Position numbers and translations under genes: made by a program
Origin: Betaproteobacteria bacterium
GTDB taxonomy: Bacteria; Pseudomonadota; Gammaproteobacteria; Burkholderiales; Burkholderiaceae
Direction of reading: 5' to 3'
Assembly (NCBI GenBank): GCA_009921765.1
Contig: RFXC01000045.1
Span: 1-21,871, forward strand
Length of the DNA stretch: 21,871 nucleotides
Shown: one piece after another, positions 1-6,484 of the stretch
Layout of the letters: every line of letters begins with the position of its first letter
How positions within the stretch are numbered: position 1 is the first letter of the stretch
The notes under the pieces: model-generated
Database searches by the model: none
Seen by the model: only the letters and a program-made list of their open reading frames with translations
Told to the model about the DNA's origin: nothing

Positions 1-378
1 TCTGGATTCGGCGCGCTCGCGGGCCGCTTCATTGAGGCTGCGCTCGAGCACGCGAAACAGCGTACGGGCGAGCAACGCGGCGTCGTCCAGTGGGGCGTGG
101 GTGACCCGAATGCCGGCATCGGTCATGACCCGCAGGTCGATCAGGCCAGGTCCGGCGCCGGTCAGCCCAATCGCCTGCAGGCTCGGAAGGCTGCGCAGGA
201 TCGCCGGCGCAAGCTCGGTGTGCTGTGAGACGATCAACCCCGAGGCGTTTTGAAGCTGCCCCGCATCGGTGACTGTTGTGCTGAGCTCCACCTCGAAGAG
301 CGCTGCCAGCCTTGCGAGCGCCTCGGTGTGAAGGGGCGTGGCGACCACAACGCGATGTCTGCGAGCAGGCCTTCTCAT
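1..378 (-). CDS. D-isomer specific 2-hydroxyacid dehydrogenase, N-terminal part (cut by left edge)
   Basis: The frame is open from an ATG at 378 to the window edge (126 codons), so the C-terminal part, including the NAD-binding Rossmann domain and the catalytic Arg/Glu/His, lies outside. The visible part resembles the N-terminal half of the substrate-binding domain of D-3-phosphoglycerate/glycerate-type dehydrogenases. A first strand VVVATPL is followed by a helix and a FEVEL strand. Next come the hallmark segment LRSLPSLQAIGLTGAGPDLID (about residues 61-81) and then GIRVTHAP, which corresponds to the usual 'GI.V.N.P' step before the NAD domain. It lies 27 bp downstream of the phosphatase-fold gene in the same direction, so it is probably the last visible gene of the ABC-transporter operon. 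It would oxidise or reduce a 2-hydroxy/2-keto acid; the substrate is unknown. An in-frame TTG two codons upstream is an alternative start. Confidence 0.75.
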   Translation of the reverse strand, partial: MRRPARRHRVVVATPLHTEALARLAALFEVELSTTVTDAGQLQNASGLIVSQHTELAPAILRSLPSLQAIGLTGAGPGLIDLRVMTDAGIRVTHAPLDDAALLARTLFRVLERSLNEAARERAESR

Positions 379-405
379 GGGCAACCGGTCGAAACGGGAG
401 CGTCG

Positions 406-1272
406 CTACGGTCGAATGCGGGCGGCGCCATCGAGCTCGATCAGTACCGGCTGATGGTCTGAGGCATCGGTCTTCGCGTCGACATGGAGCGCGCTCACTG
501 CGGGCGCCAGATCTTCGGTCACGAATACAAAATCGCAGGTGTGTGGCTTGGGCCACTGAACCCGGTCATGAACGCCATTGGTGTGCGCGTGAGGCTCGCC
601 CGGGTGGGCAAGGCTCCAGGCATCGCGCCAGGCGGGCGCGTCATCGATGGGTTCGAGCATGCGCGCGTACTCGGCCGAGTCGGTGAGGAAGTTGAAATCG
701 CCGCACAGGAGCGCCGACGGAGGTCGCAGCCGCGCCTCGAAGGGCGAGCCACGGTGTCGCGGCTGACCCCGGTCGGCCTGATGGCCGCAGGCCTCGCGGT
801 GCAAGGCGCGAAGGTGGTCTACCTGAGCGGTACGCTGCCGCACCGAGTAGTACTCGAGGTGAGTCGTGATGATCCGCAGCGGCCCGCCGGCTGCCTCAAT
901 CACGGCTTCGATCGCCACCCGCTGCATGCCGACTGAGTCAGGATCGGCCGGCCAGTCGAGCAGATGTCGCCAGACGCCCAGCACCGGTAGCCGCGACAGG
1001 AGCAAATTGCCGAACCGCGCGCGACCGCCCCGCGCGCCCGGTACGTCCACGGCGATTCCCTCTACCGCTTGATAGCCCGGCAGCAGCGAAGCGAGGATAC
1101 CGAACTGATTCTCGCCGACTGAGCCCGCCAGTCCCGGAAAACCGTCCGAGACCTCCTGAAGGCACAACACATCGAAGTCTGCGAGGTCGCGGGCGGTATC
1201 GATGATGCGCTCCGGGTCGACCCGTCCGTCGCAGCCGCGGCACCATTGGATATTCCAGGTGATGAGTTTCAT
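406..1272 (-). CDS. Endonuclease/exonuclease/phosphatase-family metallohydrolase
   Basis: This 288-residue protein has the full motif set of the EEP (DNase I-like) fold: TWNIQW with Asn7 at the N-terminus, LQE with metal-ligand Glu40, TTHLEYYS with His138, GDFN (Asp192, Asn194), CDFVFV (Asp247) and SDHQPV with catalytic His273. Family members are Mg-dependent phosphodiesterases or phosphomonoesterases acting on nucleic acids, phospholipids, inositol phosphates or small phosphodiesters. No signal peptide is visible, so it should be cytoplasmic. The gene starts 14 bp after the UgpE-like permease gene and shares its direction, which points to a substrate brought in by that transporter rather than DNA. 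In the classical ugp operon a glycerophosphodiester phosphodiesterase (UgpQ) holds this place, so an analogous role is an attractive inference. The ATG at 1272 has no strong ribosome-binding site, suggesting translational coupling. Confidence 0.85.
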   Translation of the reverse strand: MKLITWNIQWCRGCDGRVDPERIIDTARDLADFDVLCLQEVSDGFPGLAGSVGENQFGILASLLPGYQAVEGIAVDVPGARGGRARFGNLLLSRLPVLGVWRHLLDWPADPDSVGMQRVAIEAVIEAAGGPLRIITTHLEYYSVRQRTAQVDHLRALHREACGHQADRGQPRHRGSPFEARLRPPSALLCGDFNFLTDSAEYARMLEPIDDAPAWRDAWSLAHPGEPHAHTNGVHDRVQWPKPHTCDFVFVTEDLAPAVSALHVDAKTDASDHQPVLIELDGAARIRP

Positions 1273-1286
1273 GACCGGCTTTTGGG

Positions 1287-2147
1287 CTAGCGGATGCCCG
1301 CTCGCATGAAGGATTGAACAAATTGCCGCTGAAAGAGCAGGAACGCGATCAGAAGCGGCGCCACGGCGAGCAATGTGGCCGCGCAGATGAGCGACCAGTC
1401 GATGCCCTGGTCGGTGCCGGTGAACACCTGCAACCCGACGGTGATGGGACGCGACTCGACCGAGTTGCTGACCACCAGCGGCCAGAGAAAGTTGTTCCAG
1501 TGGTGGCTGACCGAGACCAGACCGTAGGCGAGATAGGTGGGCCGGGCGAGCGGCACATAGACTTTCCAGAGCACCTGGAGCGCGCTTGCGCCCTCGACCC
1601 GCGCCGCCTCATCAAGCTCTGCAGGGATGGTCTTGAATGTCTGGCGAAGCAGAAAGATGCCGAATGCGGAGGCCATGTAGGGCAGGCCAATACCGGTGAT
1701 GGTATCGATGAGTCCCATCTGACTGAGCGTGCGGTGATTTTCAACGATCAGCACATCGGGCATCACCATGAGCTGAATCAATACCAGGAAGAACGCGAGG
1801 TCGCGCCCCCGGAAGGCAAACCGCGCAAAGGCATAGGCTGCGAGCGTGCCGAGGATCATCTGTGCAACCAGGATCATGGTGACCAGCATGACGGTGTTCA
1901 GAAAATAGCGTGCGAACGGCGCGGCACTCCAGGCTGCCGCAAAATTGTCGAGCGTGAGCGGCGCACCGAGCTCGAAGCGCGTCGAATATTCACCCGGATG
2001 GAAAGCGGTCCAGATCGCGTAGACCAACGGCAGCGCCCAAAGGATTGCGAGCAGCCAGGCGGCGAGCGCTTCAAGCACGCCACCCCCGGAGAAGGGCGGG
2101 GCCGCGGGCGTTTGCCGACCAGCGAGCGAAGGGGCGTGCGGTGTCAT
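1287..2147 (-). CDS. Carbohydrate/glycerol-3-phosphate-type ABC transporter permease (UgpE-like)
   Basis: This 286-residue inner-membrane protein of the MalG/UgpE class would form half of the translocation channel. After a proline-rich N-terminal tail there is a first hydrophobic segment (AAWLLAILWALPLVYAIWTAF). A periplasmic stretch and further membrane segments follow, about six in all. The cytoplasmic EAA loop, which docks on the ATPase, is clear: DEAARVEGASALQVLWKVY, followed by VPLARP. The C-terminus ends with FQRQFVQSFMRAG, typical of MalG/UgpE-class proteins. The ATG at 2147 lies 16 bp after the UgpA-like stop codon, so the two permeases are co-translated neighbours. The family assignment is firm; the transported compound is inferred only from similarity to UgpE. 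Confidence 0.88.
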   Translation of the reverse strand: MTPHAPSLAGRQTPAAPPFSGGGVLEALAAWLLAILWALPLVYAIWTAFHPGEYSTRFELGAPLTLDNFAAAWSAAPFARYFLNTVMLVTMILVAQMILGTLAAYAFARFAFRGRDLAFFLVLIQLMVMPDVLIVENHRTLSQMGLIDTITGIGLPYMASAFGIFLLRQTFKTIPAELDEAARVEGASALQVLWKVYVPLARPTYLAYGLVSVSHHWNNFLWPLVVSNSVESRPITVGLQVFTGTDQGIDWSLICAATLLAVAPLLIAFLLFQRQFVQSFMRAGIR

Positions 2148-2163
2148 GGTGAACAGGGCGGCT

Positions 2164-3039
2164 TCAGCGATAGTGGATACGGCGCTCGAGCAGCCCGAAT
2201 TGAATCAGCGCAAGGATTGCGAGCACCGCGAGCAGCACCGCAGTGATGGCGGCCGCATAACCCATGTCCCAGAACTTGAAGCCCACCTCGTAGAGATGGA
2301 AGAGCAGCAGTGTGGTGGCGTTGTCGGGGCCACCTCGTGTCATGACCACGATGTGGTCCACCAGCCGGAAGGAGTTGATGACCGCGTTGATGAGAACAAA
2401 CAGCGTCGTGGGCATCAGGAGCGGAAACACGATGCGGCGGAGGTAGGTGAGGCGGCTTGCCCCCTCGATGGCGGCGGCCTCGGCATAGACCGGCGGAATC
2501 TGCTGCAGTGCCGCCAGATAAAAGATCATGAAAAAGCCCGACTCCTTCCAGATGGTGACCAGAATGACGCAGGCGAGTGCGGTGGAGGGGCTTCCAAGCC
2601 AATTGTGGCTGGGCAAACCGAAGAGCGAGGTGAATTGCTCGAGGAGTCCGTACTGGGGCGTGTAGAAAAACAGCCAGATGTTGGCCACCGCCACCATCGG
2701 CAGCACGGTGGGCGTGAAATAGGCGAGCCGCAGCCAGCCGCGGCCGGCGATCTTGCCGTTGACCCAGAGCGCCATCAGCAGCGCGAGCGCGATCGAGACC
2801 GGGATCGTGCCCAGGCAGTACCAGAGGTTGTTCTCCACGGCGCGCCAGAACACGGCGTCTTCAATCAGGGTCTGATAATTGTCCAGACCCACGAACACCG
2901 ATGGCCGATTGGCCTTCGGCGTCGACATCAGACTGTGGCCCAGTGTGGCGATTGCCGGATAGTGGGTGAAGAGCGCGAGCAGGCAGGCGGCAGGCAAAAG
3001 AAGCAGCCAGCCGCTGACATGGACCGAGACGCGCTTCAC
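2164..3039 (-). CDS. Carbohydrate/glycerol-3-phosphate-type ABC transporter permease (UgpA-like)
   Basis: This 291-residue inner-membrane permease of the MalF/UgpA class is the partner of the following UgpE-like protein. The N-terminus has a basic residue pair followed by a membrane segment (WLLLLPAACLLALFTHYPAI). The periplasmic segment contains FVGLDNYQTLIEDAVFW, matching the 'F.GL.NY..L..D..F' signature of this class. The EAA loop reads EAAAIEGASRLTYLRRIVFP, followed by LLMP. The last helix ends in QFGLLERRIHY, close to the usual UgpA C-terminus. The start is a GTG at 3039, because no in-frame ATG precedes the conserved N-terminus, and there is no strong ribosome-binding site. The gene is separated from the binding-protein gene by 66 bp containing a stem-loop, which may lower permease expression relative to the binding protein. 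Confidence 0.88.
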   Translation of the reverse strand: MKRVSVHVSGWLLLLPAACLLALFTHYPAIATLGHSLMSTPKANRPSVFVGLDNYQTLIEDAVFWRAVENNLWYCLGTIPVSIALALLMALWVNGKIAGRGWLRLAYFTPTVLPMVAVANIWLFFYTPQYGLLEQFTSLFGLPSHNWLGSPSTALACVILVTIWKESGFFMIFYLAALQQIPPVYAEAAAIEGASRLTYLRRIVFPLLMPTTLFVLINAVINSFRLVDHIVVMTRGGPDNATTLLLFHLYEVGFKFWDMGYAAAITAVLLAVLAILALIQFGLLERRIHYR

Positions 3040-3066
3040 GGGGGCAGGAATCGAGGTGATGGGTGA

Positions 3067-3099
3067 TGCCCGTGGCAGGCGTGTTGCCCGCCACGGGCA
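3067..3099 (-). promoter_or_regulatory. Intercistronic stem-loop between binding-protein and permease genes
   Basis: A perfect 10-bp inverted repeat (tgcccgtggc / gccacgggca) encloses 13 bases, which can pair by three more G-C pairs around a five-base loop. It begins 7 bp after the binding-protein stop codon. No T-run follows on the minus strand, so it is not a typical intrinsic terminator. Known ABC operons such as malE-malF carry stem-loops in this position that protect the upstream message from 3' exonucleases and keep binding-protein levels high. That role here is an inference. Confidence 0.6.
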
Positions 3100-3105
3100 G
3101 CGCGA

Positions 3106-4398
3106 TCAGCGGCGATAGGGACGCAGAATCCGCTCGGCCTCGCGCTGTGCATCGCGCATCGCAACCTCGGGGGTTTTTGCCCCGGTGAGCGCCGCCTGCA
3201 GGCCATCGTTCAGCGCCTTGGTCACACGCTGGTTCTCGTGCGTGGACAGTTCGGCGACCGAATGCTGCAACTGGTCGCGCGCCACTGCAGCCGGCGGGAA
3301 CGACGCCACATACTGCTTCATCGCCGGGGTCTCGAACGCATCGGGCCGCACCGCCACATAGCCGGTATCGATGCCCCACTGGGCCGCGCGCTCTGGCGAC
3401 GTGATCCAGCGCATGAACTTGAGCGCAGCCTGCTGCTGGGCCGGGGTGCTTTTCTTGAAGATGTAGAAGTTGCCGCCACCGGTGGGCGAGCCGAGTCGCT
3501 TGTTGGCGGGCAACATGGCCACGCCGAAATCAAACTTGGCGTTGTTGCGCACGTTGGTCAGATTGCCGGTGGTGGTCCACATCATGGCGGTCTTGCGCTC
3601 GAAGAAGTCACGCGGCGTGGTGCCCCATTCGATCACGCCAGGTGCCATCACGCGATGCTTGCGCGACAGATCGACCCAGTATTGCAGCGCCTCGATGACG
3701 GCGGGCTTGTCGAAGTAGGTTTCGGTGCCGGCTTCGTTCATGAGCTCGATACCGTTCTGGGTGGTGAAACCCTGGAAGAGCCAGTACGGGAATCCGGAAG
3801 AGGGCACCTGCACGCCCCATTGTGTGACGTTGCCCTGAGCGTCTCGCCGGGTGAGCTTCTGCGCGAAGTCTGCCATCTCCGCCCAGTTGCCCGGTGCGCG
3901 CTCGGGGTCGAGTCCGGCCTCCTTGAAGAGCGACTTGTTCCAGTACAGAACGATCGTTGAGCGCTGGAACGGCACTCCCCAGACCTTCCCGCCCGTCTGG
4001 CTGTTGTACATGAACGCGGGATAGAAGCTCTTCAGCCAGGCCTGGTCTTCAGGCGTACGGGCCAGATCGCTGACCGGAAGAATCGCGTCTTCATCAATCA
4101 GGGTGAACATGTCGGTGGAGAGCAATACCGAAGCGACCGGCGGCTGGCCGCTCTTGTGTGCGGTCAGTGCCTTCACGATCGACTCCTGATACGTGCCGGA
4201 ATAGATCGGGGTTACTTTGATGCCGGGATTTTCTTTCATGAAGTCGGCTGCGTAGCCGTCGATCAGCTTGGTGATCGGGCCGCCGACGGCAACCGGGTAA
4301 TAGAACGAAATTTCCGTGGTCTGGGCCCAGGCGCTGCCCACACAGAGCGCCGCAGCGGCGGCGACCGCAGCACGTTTCAGGGGATGGGTGAGAGTCAT
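3106..4398 (-). CDS. ABC transporter extracellular substrate-binding protein (UgpB-like)
   Basis: This 430-residue periplasmic protein (SBP family 1) captures solute for the adjacent permeases. A Sec signal peptide is clear: basic KR at 8-9, an Ala-rich hydrophobic core, and cleavage after AWA at about residue 25. The mature chain shares UgpB hallmarks: SGTYQES near the N-terminus, PFQRSTIVLYWNK, the hinge-region TTTGNLTNVRNNAKFDFGVAMLP segment, GGGNFYIF and AAQWGIDTGYVAVR. The ATG at 4398 is preceded by GGAG at good spacing and gives the signal peptide directly; a longer in-frame start would add 27 unlikely residues. By hand alignment, the residue matching the pocket glutamate of E. coli UgpB looks like Ser in the LLSTDMF segment. 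The ligand may therefore differ from glycerol-3-phosphate. It lies 25 bp after the ATPase gene. Confidence 0.88.
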   Translation of the reverse strand: MTLTHPLKRAAVAAAAALCVGSAWAQTTEISFYYPVAVGGPITKLIDGYAADFMKENPGIKVTPIYSGTYQESIVKALTAHKSGQPPVASVLLSTDMFTLIDEDAILPVSDLARTPEDQAWLKSFYPAFMYNSQTGGKVWGVPFQRSTIVLYWNKSLFKEAGLDPERAPGNWAEMADFAQKLTRRDAQGNVTQWGVQVPSSGFPYWLFQGFTTQNGIELMNEAGTETYFDKPAVIEALQYWVDLSRKHRVMAPGVIEWGTTPRDFFERKTAMMWTTTGNLTNVRNNAKFDFGVAMLPANKRLGSPTGGGNFYIFKKSTPAQQQAALKFMRWITSPERAAQWGIDTGYVAVRPDAFETPAMKQYVASFPPAAVARDQLQHSVAELSTHENQRVTKALNDGLQAALTGAKTPEVAMRDAQREAERILRPYRR

Positions 4399-4423
4399 TT
4401 TCTGTCTCCGGTTTGTGGAAGGG

Positions 4424-5497
4424 TCAGGGGGTGAGGGCGCGCGCAGCGATATCGTCGCGGCGCGCGCCAGTGATCGCATTGAAGCAGTGCTGCGCCTCGG
4501 GTGTCCAGGTCAGACGCAATGCTTCGCCAGGCCGCGGTGTGAGCCGACCGGGTTGCCGGACGACGATCGCAGCCTTCCCGGCGCGACAGGCAATCACGGT
4601 ATCGGCACCCAGGTACTCCACCGCTTCGACCTGCGCACTCACCTCGCCCGAGCCGATGATGCGGATATGCTCGGGGCGAATGCCGGCGAGCAGGTCTGTG
4701 GCCGGCTGGCGGGTGACGAGCGGCCCGGCCGTGCCTGCGATTCGGCAGCCATCGCCCGTGACCTCGAGCGGCAGGAGGTTCATGGGCGGCGTGCCGATGA
4801 AACTTGCGGTGAATGCGGTTGCCGGATGCTCATAAAGTTCGGCGGGCGTGGCGTTCTGCTCGATGTGACCGGCTCGCATCAGGATCACCTGGTCGGCCAT
4901 GCTCATGGCCTCCACCTGGTCATGCGTGACATAGAGCATGGTGATGCCCAGCGACTGCTGCAGCGCCCGAAGCTCGCGGCGCATGTCGTGGCGCAGCCGG
5001 GCATCGAGATTGGACAGCGGCTCGTCCATCAGGCACACGGGCGCCTCGGCGATGATGGCGCGGCCGAGGGCGACACGCTGCTGCTGCCCACCGGAGAGTT
5101 GTGCGGGCTTGCGGGCGAGCAGATCGCCCAGGCCCAGAAGCCTGGCCACCCGGTCCAGACGGCGGGACCGCTCATCGGCCGCCACCTTGCGGACCTTGAG
5201 TCCGAACAGGATGTTTTCGGCAACGCTCAGGTGCGGGAACAGCGCGTAGGACTGAAACACCATGGCGAGTCTGCGCGCGGCGGGGGGCTCATGGGTGACA
5301 TCACGGCCGCCTATCCTGATCCGGCCATCGCTCACCTGCTCAAGCCCGGCCACCAGACGCAGGGTCGTGGACTTGCCGCATCCCGAGGGGCCGAGCAGGA
5401 CCGCAAAGCTGCCCTCCGCCACCTCGAATGAGACCTGGTTGACGGCGACGGTGTCGTCCCATCGCTTGCTCACAAGGTCGAGTTCAATCGTGCTCAT
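4424..5497 (-). CDS. ABC transporter ATP-binding protein (UgpC/MalK type)
   Basis: This 357-residue cytoplasmic ATPase energises the adjacent importer. It has Walker A GPSGCGKST at 36-44, the Q-loop Gln82 in VFQSYALFPH, signature LSGGQQQRVALGRA at 134-147, Walker B CLMDEPLSNLDA at 155-166 and switch His192. The C-terminal third is the TOBE/regulatory domain of the MalK/UgpC subfamily (NLLPLEV, later GIRPEHIRI). The start at 5497 gives the standard N-terminus MSTIELDLVSKRW. The frame stays open upstream by 54 more residues without family resemblance. No strong ribosome-binding site is visible before the ATG. The ATPase being first in the operon, ahead of the binding protein, differs from E. 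coli ugpBAECQ. Substrate specificity is not readable from this subunit. Confidence 0.9.
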   Translation of the reverse strand: MSTIELDLVSKRWDDTVAVNQVSFEVAEGSFAVLLGPSGCGKSTTLRLVAGLEQVSDGRIRIGGRDVTHEPPAARRLAMVFQSYALFPHLSVAENILFGLKVRKVAADERSRRLDRVARLLGLGDLLARKPAQLSGGQQQRVALGRAIIAEAPVCLMDEPLSNLDARLRHDMRRELRALQQSLGITMLYVTHDQVEAMSMADQVILMRAGHIEQNATPAELYEHPATAFTASFIGTPPMNLLPLEVTGDGCRIAGTAGPLVTRQPATDLLAGIRPEHIRIIGSGEVSAQVEAVEYLGADTVIACRAGKAAIVVRQPGRLTPRPGEALRLTWTPEAQHCFNAITGARRDDIAARALTP

Positions 5498-5625
5498 CAG
5501 GGGGGCGAGGCGAGATCGGAAGTCGCGGAGCATAGCGCGGGACGACGGGCTGGTAAACGATCGGTTGCCGGCGCGCGCATGCGAGTGCCAGCGGGCGTCG
5601 GTGCCCCTGCGTTGTTCGTTCAAAC

Positions 5626-5653
5626 CTTTTAGAATGCGGAACCACCGTGACAA
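5626..5653 (-). promoter_or_regulatory. Candidate promoter for the ABC-transporter operon
   Basis: On the minus strand a -35-like TTGTCA (5653-5648) and a -10-like TAAAAG (5631-5626) are separated by 16 bp, about 130 bp upstream of the ATPase start. This is the most A/T-rich part of the divergent intergenic region. The match is moderate and rests on sequence inspection only. Confidence 0.3.
5630..5635 (+). promoter_or_regulatory. Candidate -10 element for the cupin gene
   Basis: TAGAAT matches the -10 consensus at five of six positions and sits about 105 bp upstream of the cupin start. No good -35 hexamer is found at 16-18 bp. It overlaps the candidate minus-strand promoter, so the two divergent units may share this region. 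Confidence 0.25.
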
Positions 5654-5699
5654 GGGCATGACATTTGCAGCGCAACGGTCGCGCCCCGGTCAGGTCAGG

Positions 5700-5718
5700 C
5701 TCTCGCGCCGGGCGAGAG
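5700..5718 (+). promoter_or_regulatory. Hairpin in the 5' leader of the cupin gene
   Basis: A perfect 7-bp stem (ctctcgc / gcgagag) with a 5-base loop lies 10 bp before the GGAG ribosome-binding site of the cupin gene. It could influence translation or be an operator in DNA form. No function can be assigned. Confidence 0.35.
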
Positions 5719-5740
5719 TCATCCCTCTGGAGACTGATCC

Positions 5741-6484
5741 ATGCTTCTGCTCGGAACCCGTGAATTTGCCCAGTCGGCGCGCAAGAAGGGCCAACTTCAT
5801 AACGGCATGCAGTACTGGCGCAATGATTTCTTCAAGTCATCCGACGACGATGTCTGTACGCCGCAGTGTTATCTGGTGGAACAGTTTCCCGGCGCGGTCA
5901 ATCCCACGCATTTTCATGTCCAGAATCAGTTTCAGCTGTTCACGCGCGGCGAAGGTACGATCGGTCGCAGTCCCAAGCCGCTGCGGGCATTCACCGTGCA
6001 CTACGCGGGGGCCTACACCGGCTATGGCCCCATTGTGGCGGGGCCCGAGGGTGTCGACTACATCACCATGCGGGCGTTTCGCGACCCTGGCGCCAAGTTT
6101 GTGCCGCAGAGCCGCGAACTGATGCGGGCAGGACCCAAGCGGCACTGGGCGTCCGAGGCGCTGTTGCCAACGGAGGCGGACGAGCTCAAGGCGCTCAAGT
6201 CGCCTCGGGTAGAGGTGGTGCATGCGCCGGACCCTGATGGCCTGGCGGTTGACCAGATCCAGATACCTAGCGGGGCTGCAACCGAGGTCCGGATCGCTCC
6301 GGCTGCGGTGGCCATGTTCATCGTCGTGATCCAAGGGGTGGTTGAGCGCGACGGCCAGCGGCTGGGTCACCTTGAAAATCTGTTCGTGTCGGCCAACGAT
6401 GCACCGTGCCGCATCGCGGCAACGGAGGTGCCGGCAGAGGTGCTGGTGCTGCACATGCCGGCGCCTGACCCCGCTTATGCCTGA
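5741..6484 (+). CDS. Cupin-fold protein of unknown function
   Basis: This 247-residue protein is probably cytoplasmic, since no signal peptide or membrane segment is visible. Residues 54-73 (NPTHFHVQNQFQLFTRGEG) resemble cupin motif 1, with His57 and His59 as likely metal ligands and Gln where many cupins have Glu. A second cupin-like half seems to follow at about 180-240 (APAAVAMFIVVIQGVVERDG) but lacks metal-binding histidines, so it may be a degenerate bicupin. The ATG at 5741 has GGAG eight bases upstream. The gene converges on the molybdenum hydroxylase large subunit and overlaps its 3' end by 10 bp. Cupins next to catabolic oxidoreductases are often dioxygenases, isomerases or sensors; nothing here decides among them. 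Confidence 0.75.
   Translation: MLLLGTREFAQSARKKGQLHNGMQYWRNDFFKSSDDDVCTPQCYLVEQFPGAVNPTHFHVQNQFQLFTRGEGTIGRSPKPLRAFTVHYAGAYTGYGPIVAGPEGVDYITMRAFRDPGAKFVPQSRELMRAGPKRHWASEALLPTEADELKALKSPRVEVVHAPDPDGLAVDQIQIPSGAATEVRIAPAAVAMFIVVIQGVVERDGQRLGHLENLFVSANDAPCRIAATEVPAEVLVLHMPAPDPAYA

Noticed and set aside
29..556. A 175-codon minus-strand frame spanning the hydrolase/dehydrogenase junction
   Set aside because: It overlaps two recognisable protein families in another frame and is Arg/Pro-rich without motifs. The true dehydrogenase frame is open from 378 to the window edge.
1314..3066. Two plus-strand frames of about 300 codons opposite the permease genes
   Set aside because: Both are Asp/Arg/His/Glu-rich shadows of hydrophobic permease codons, with no family resemblance or ribosome-binding site.
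4399..4479. A 27-residue longer start for the UgpB-like protein
   Set aside because: It would bury the signal peptide and overlap the ATPase gene. The ATG at 4398 has GGAG upstream and gives a clean signal sequence.
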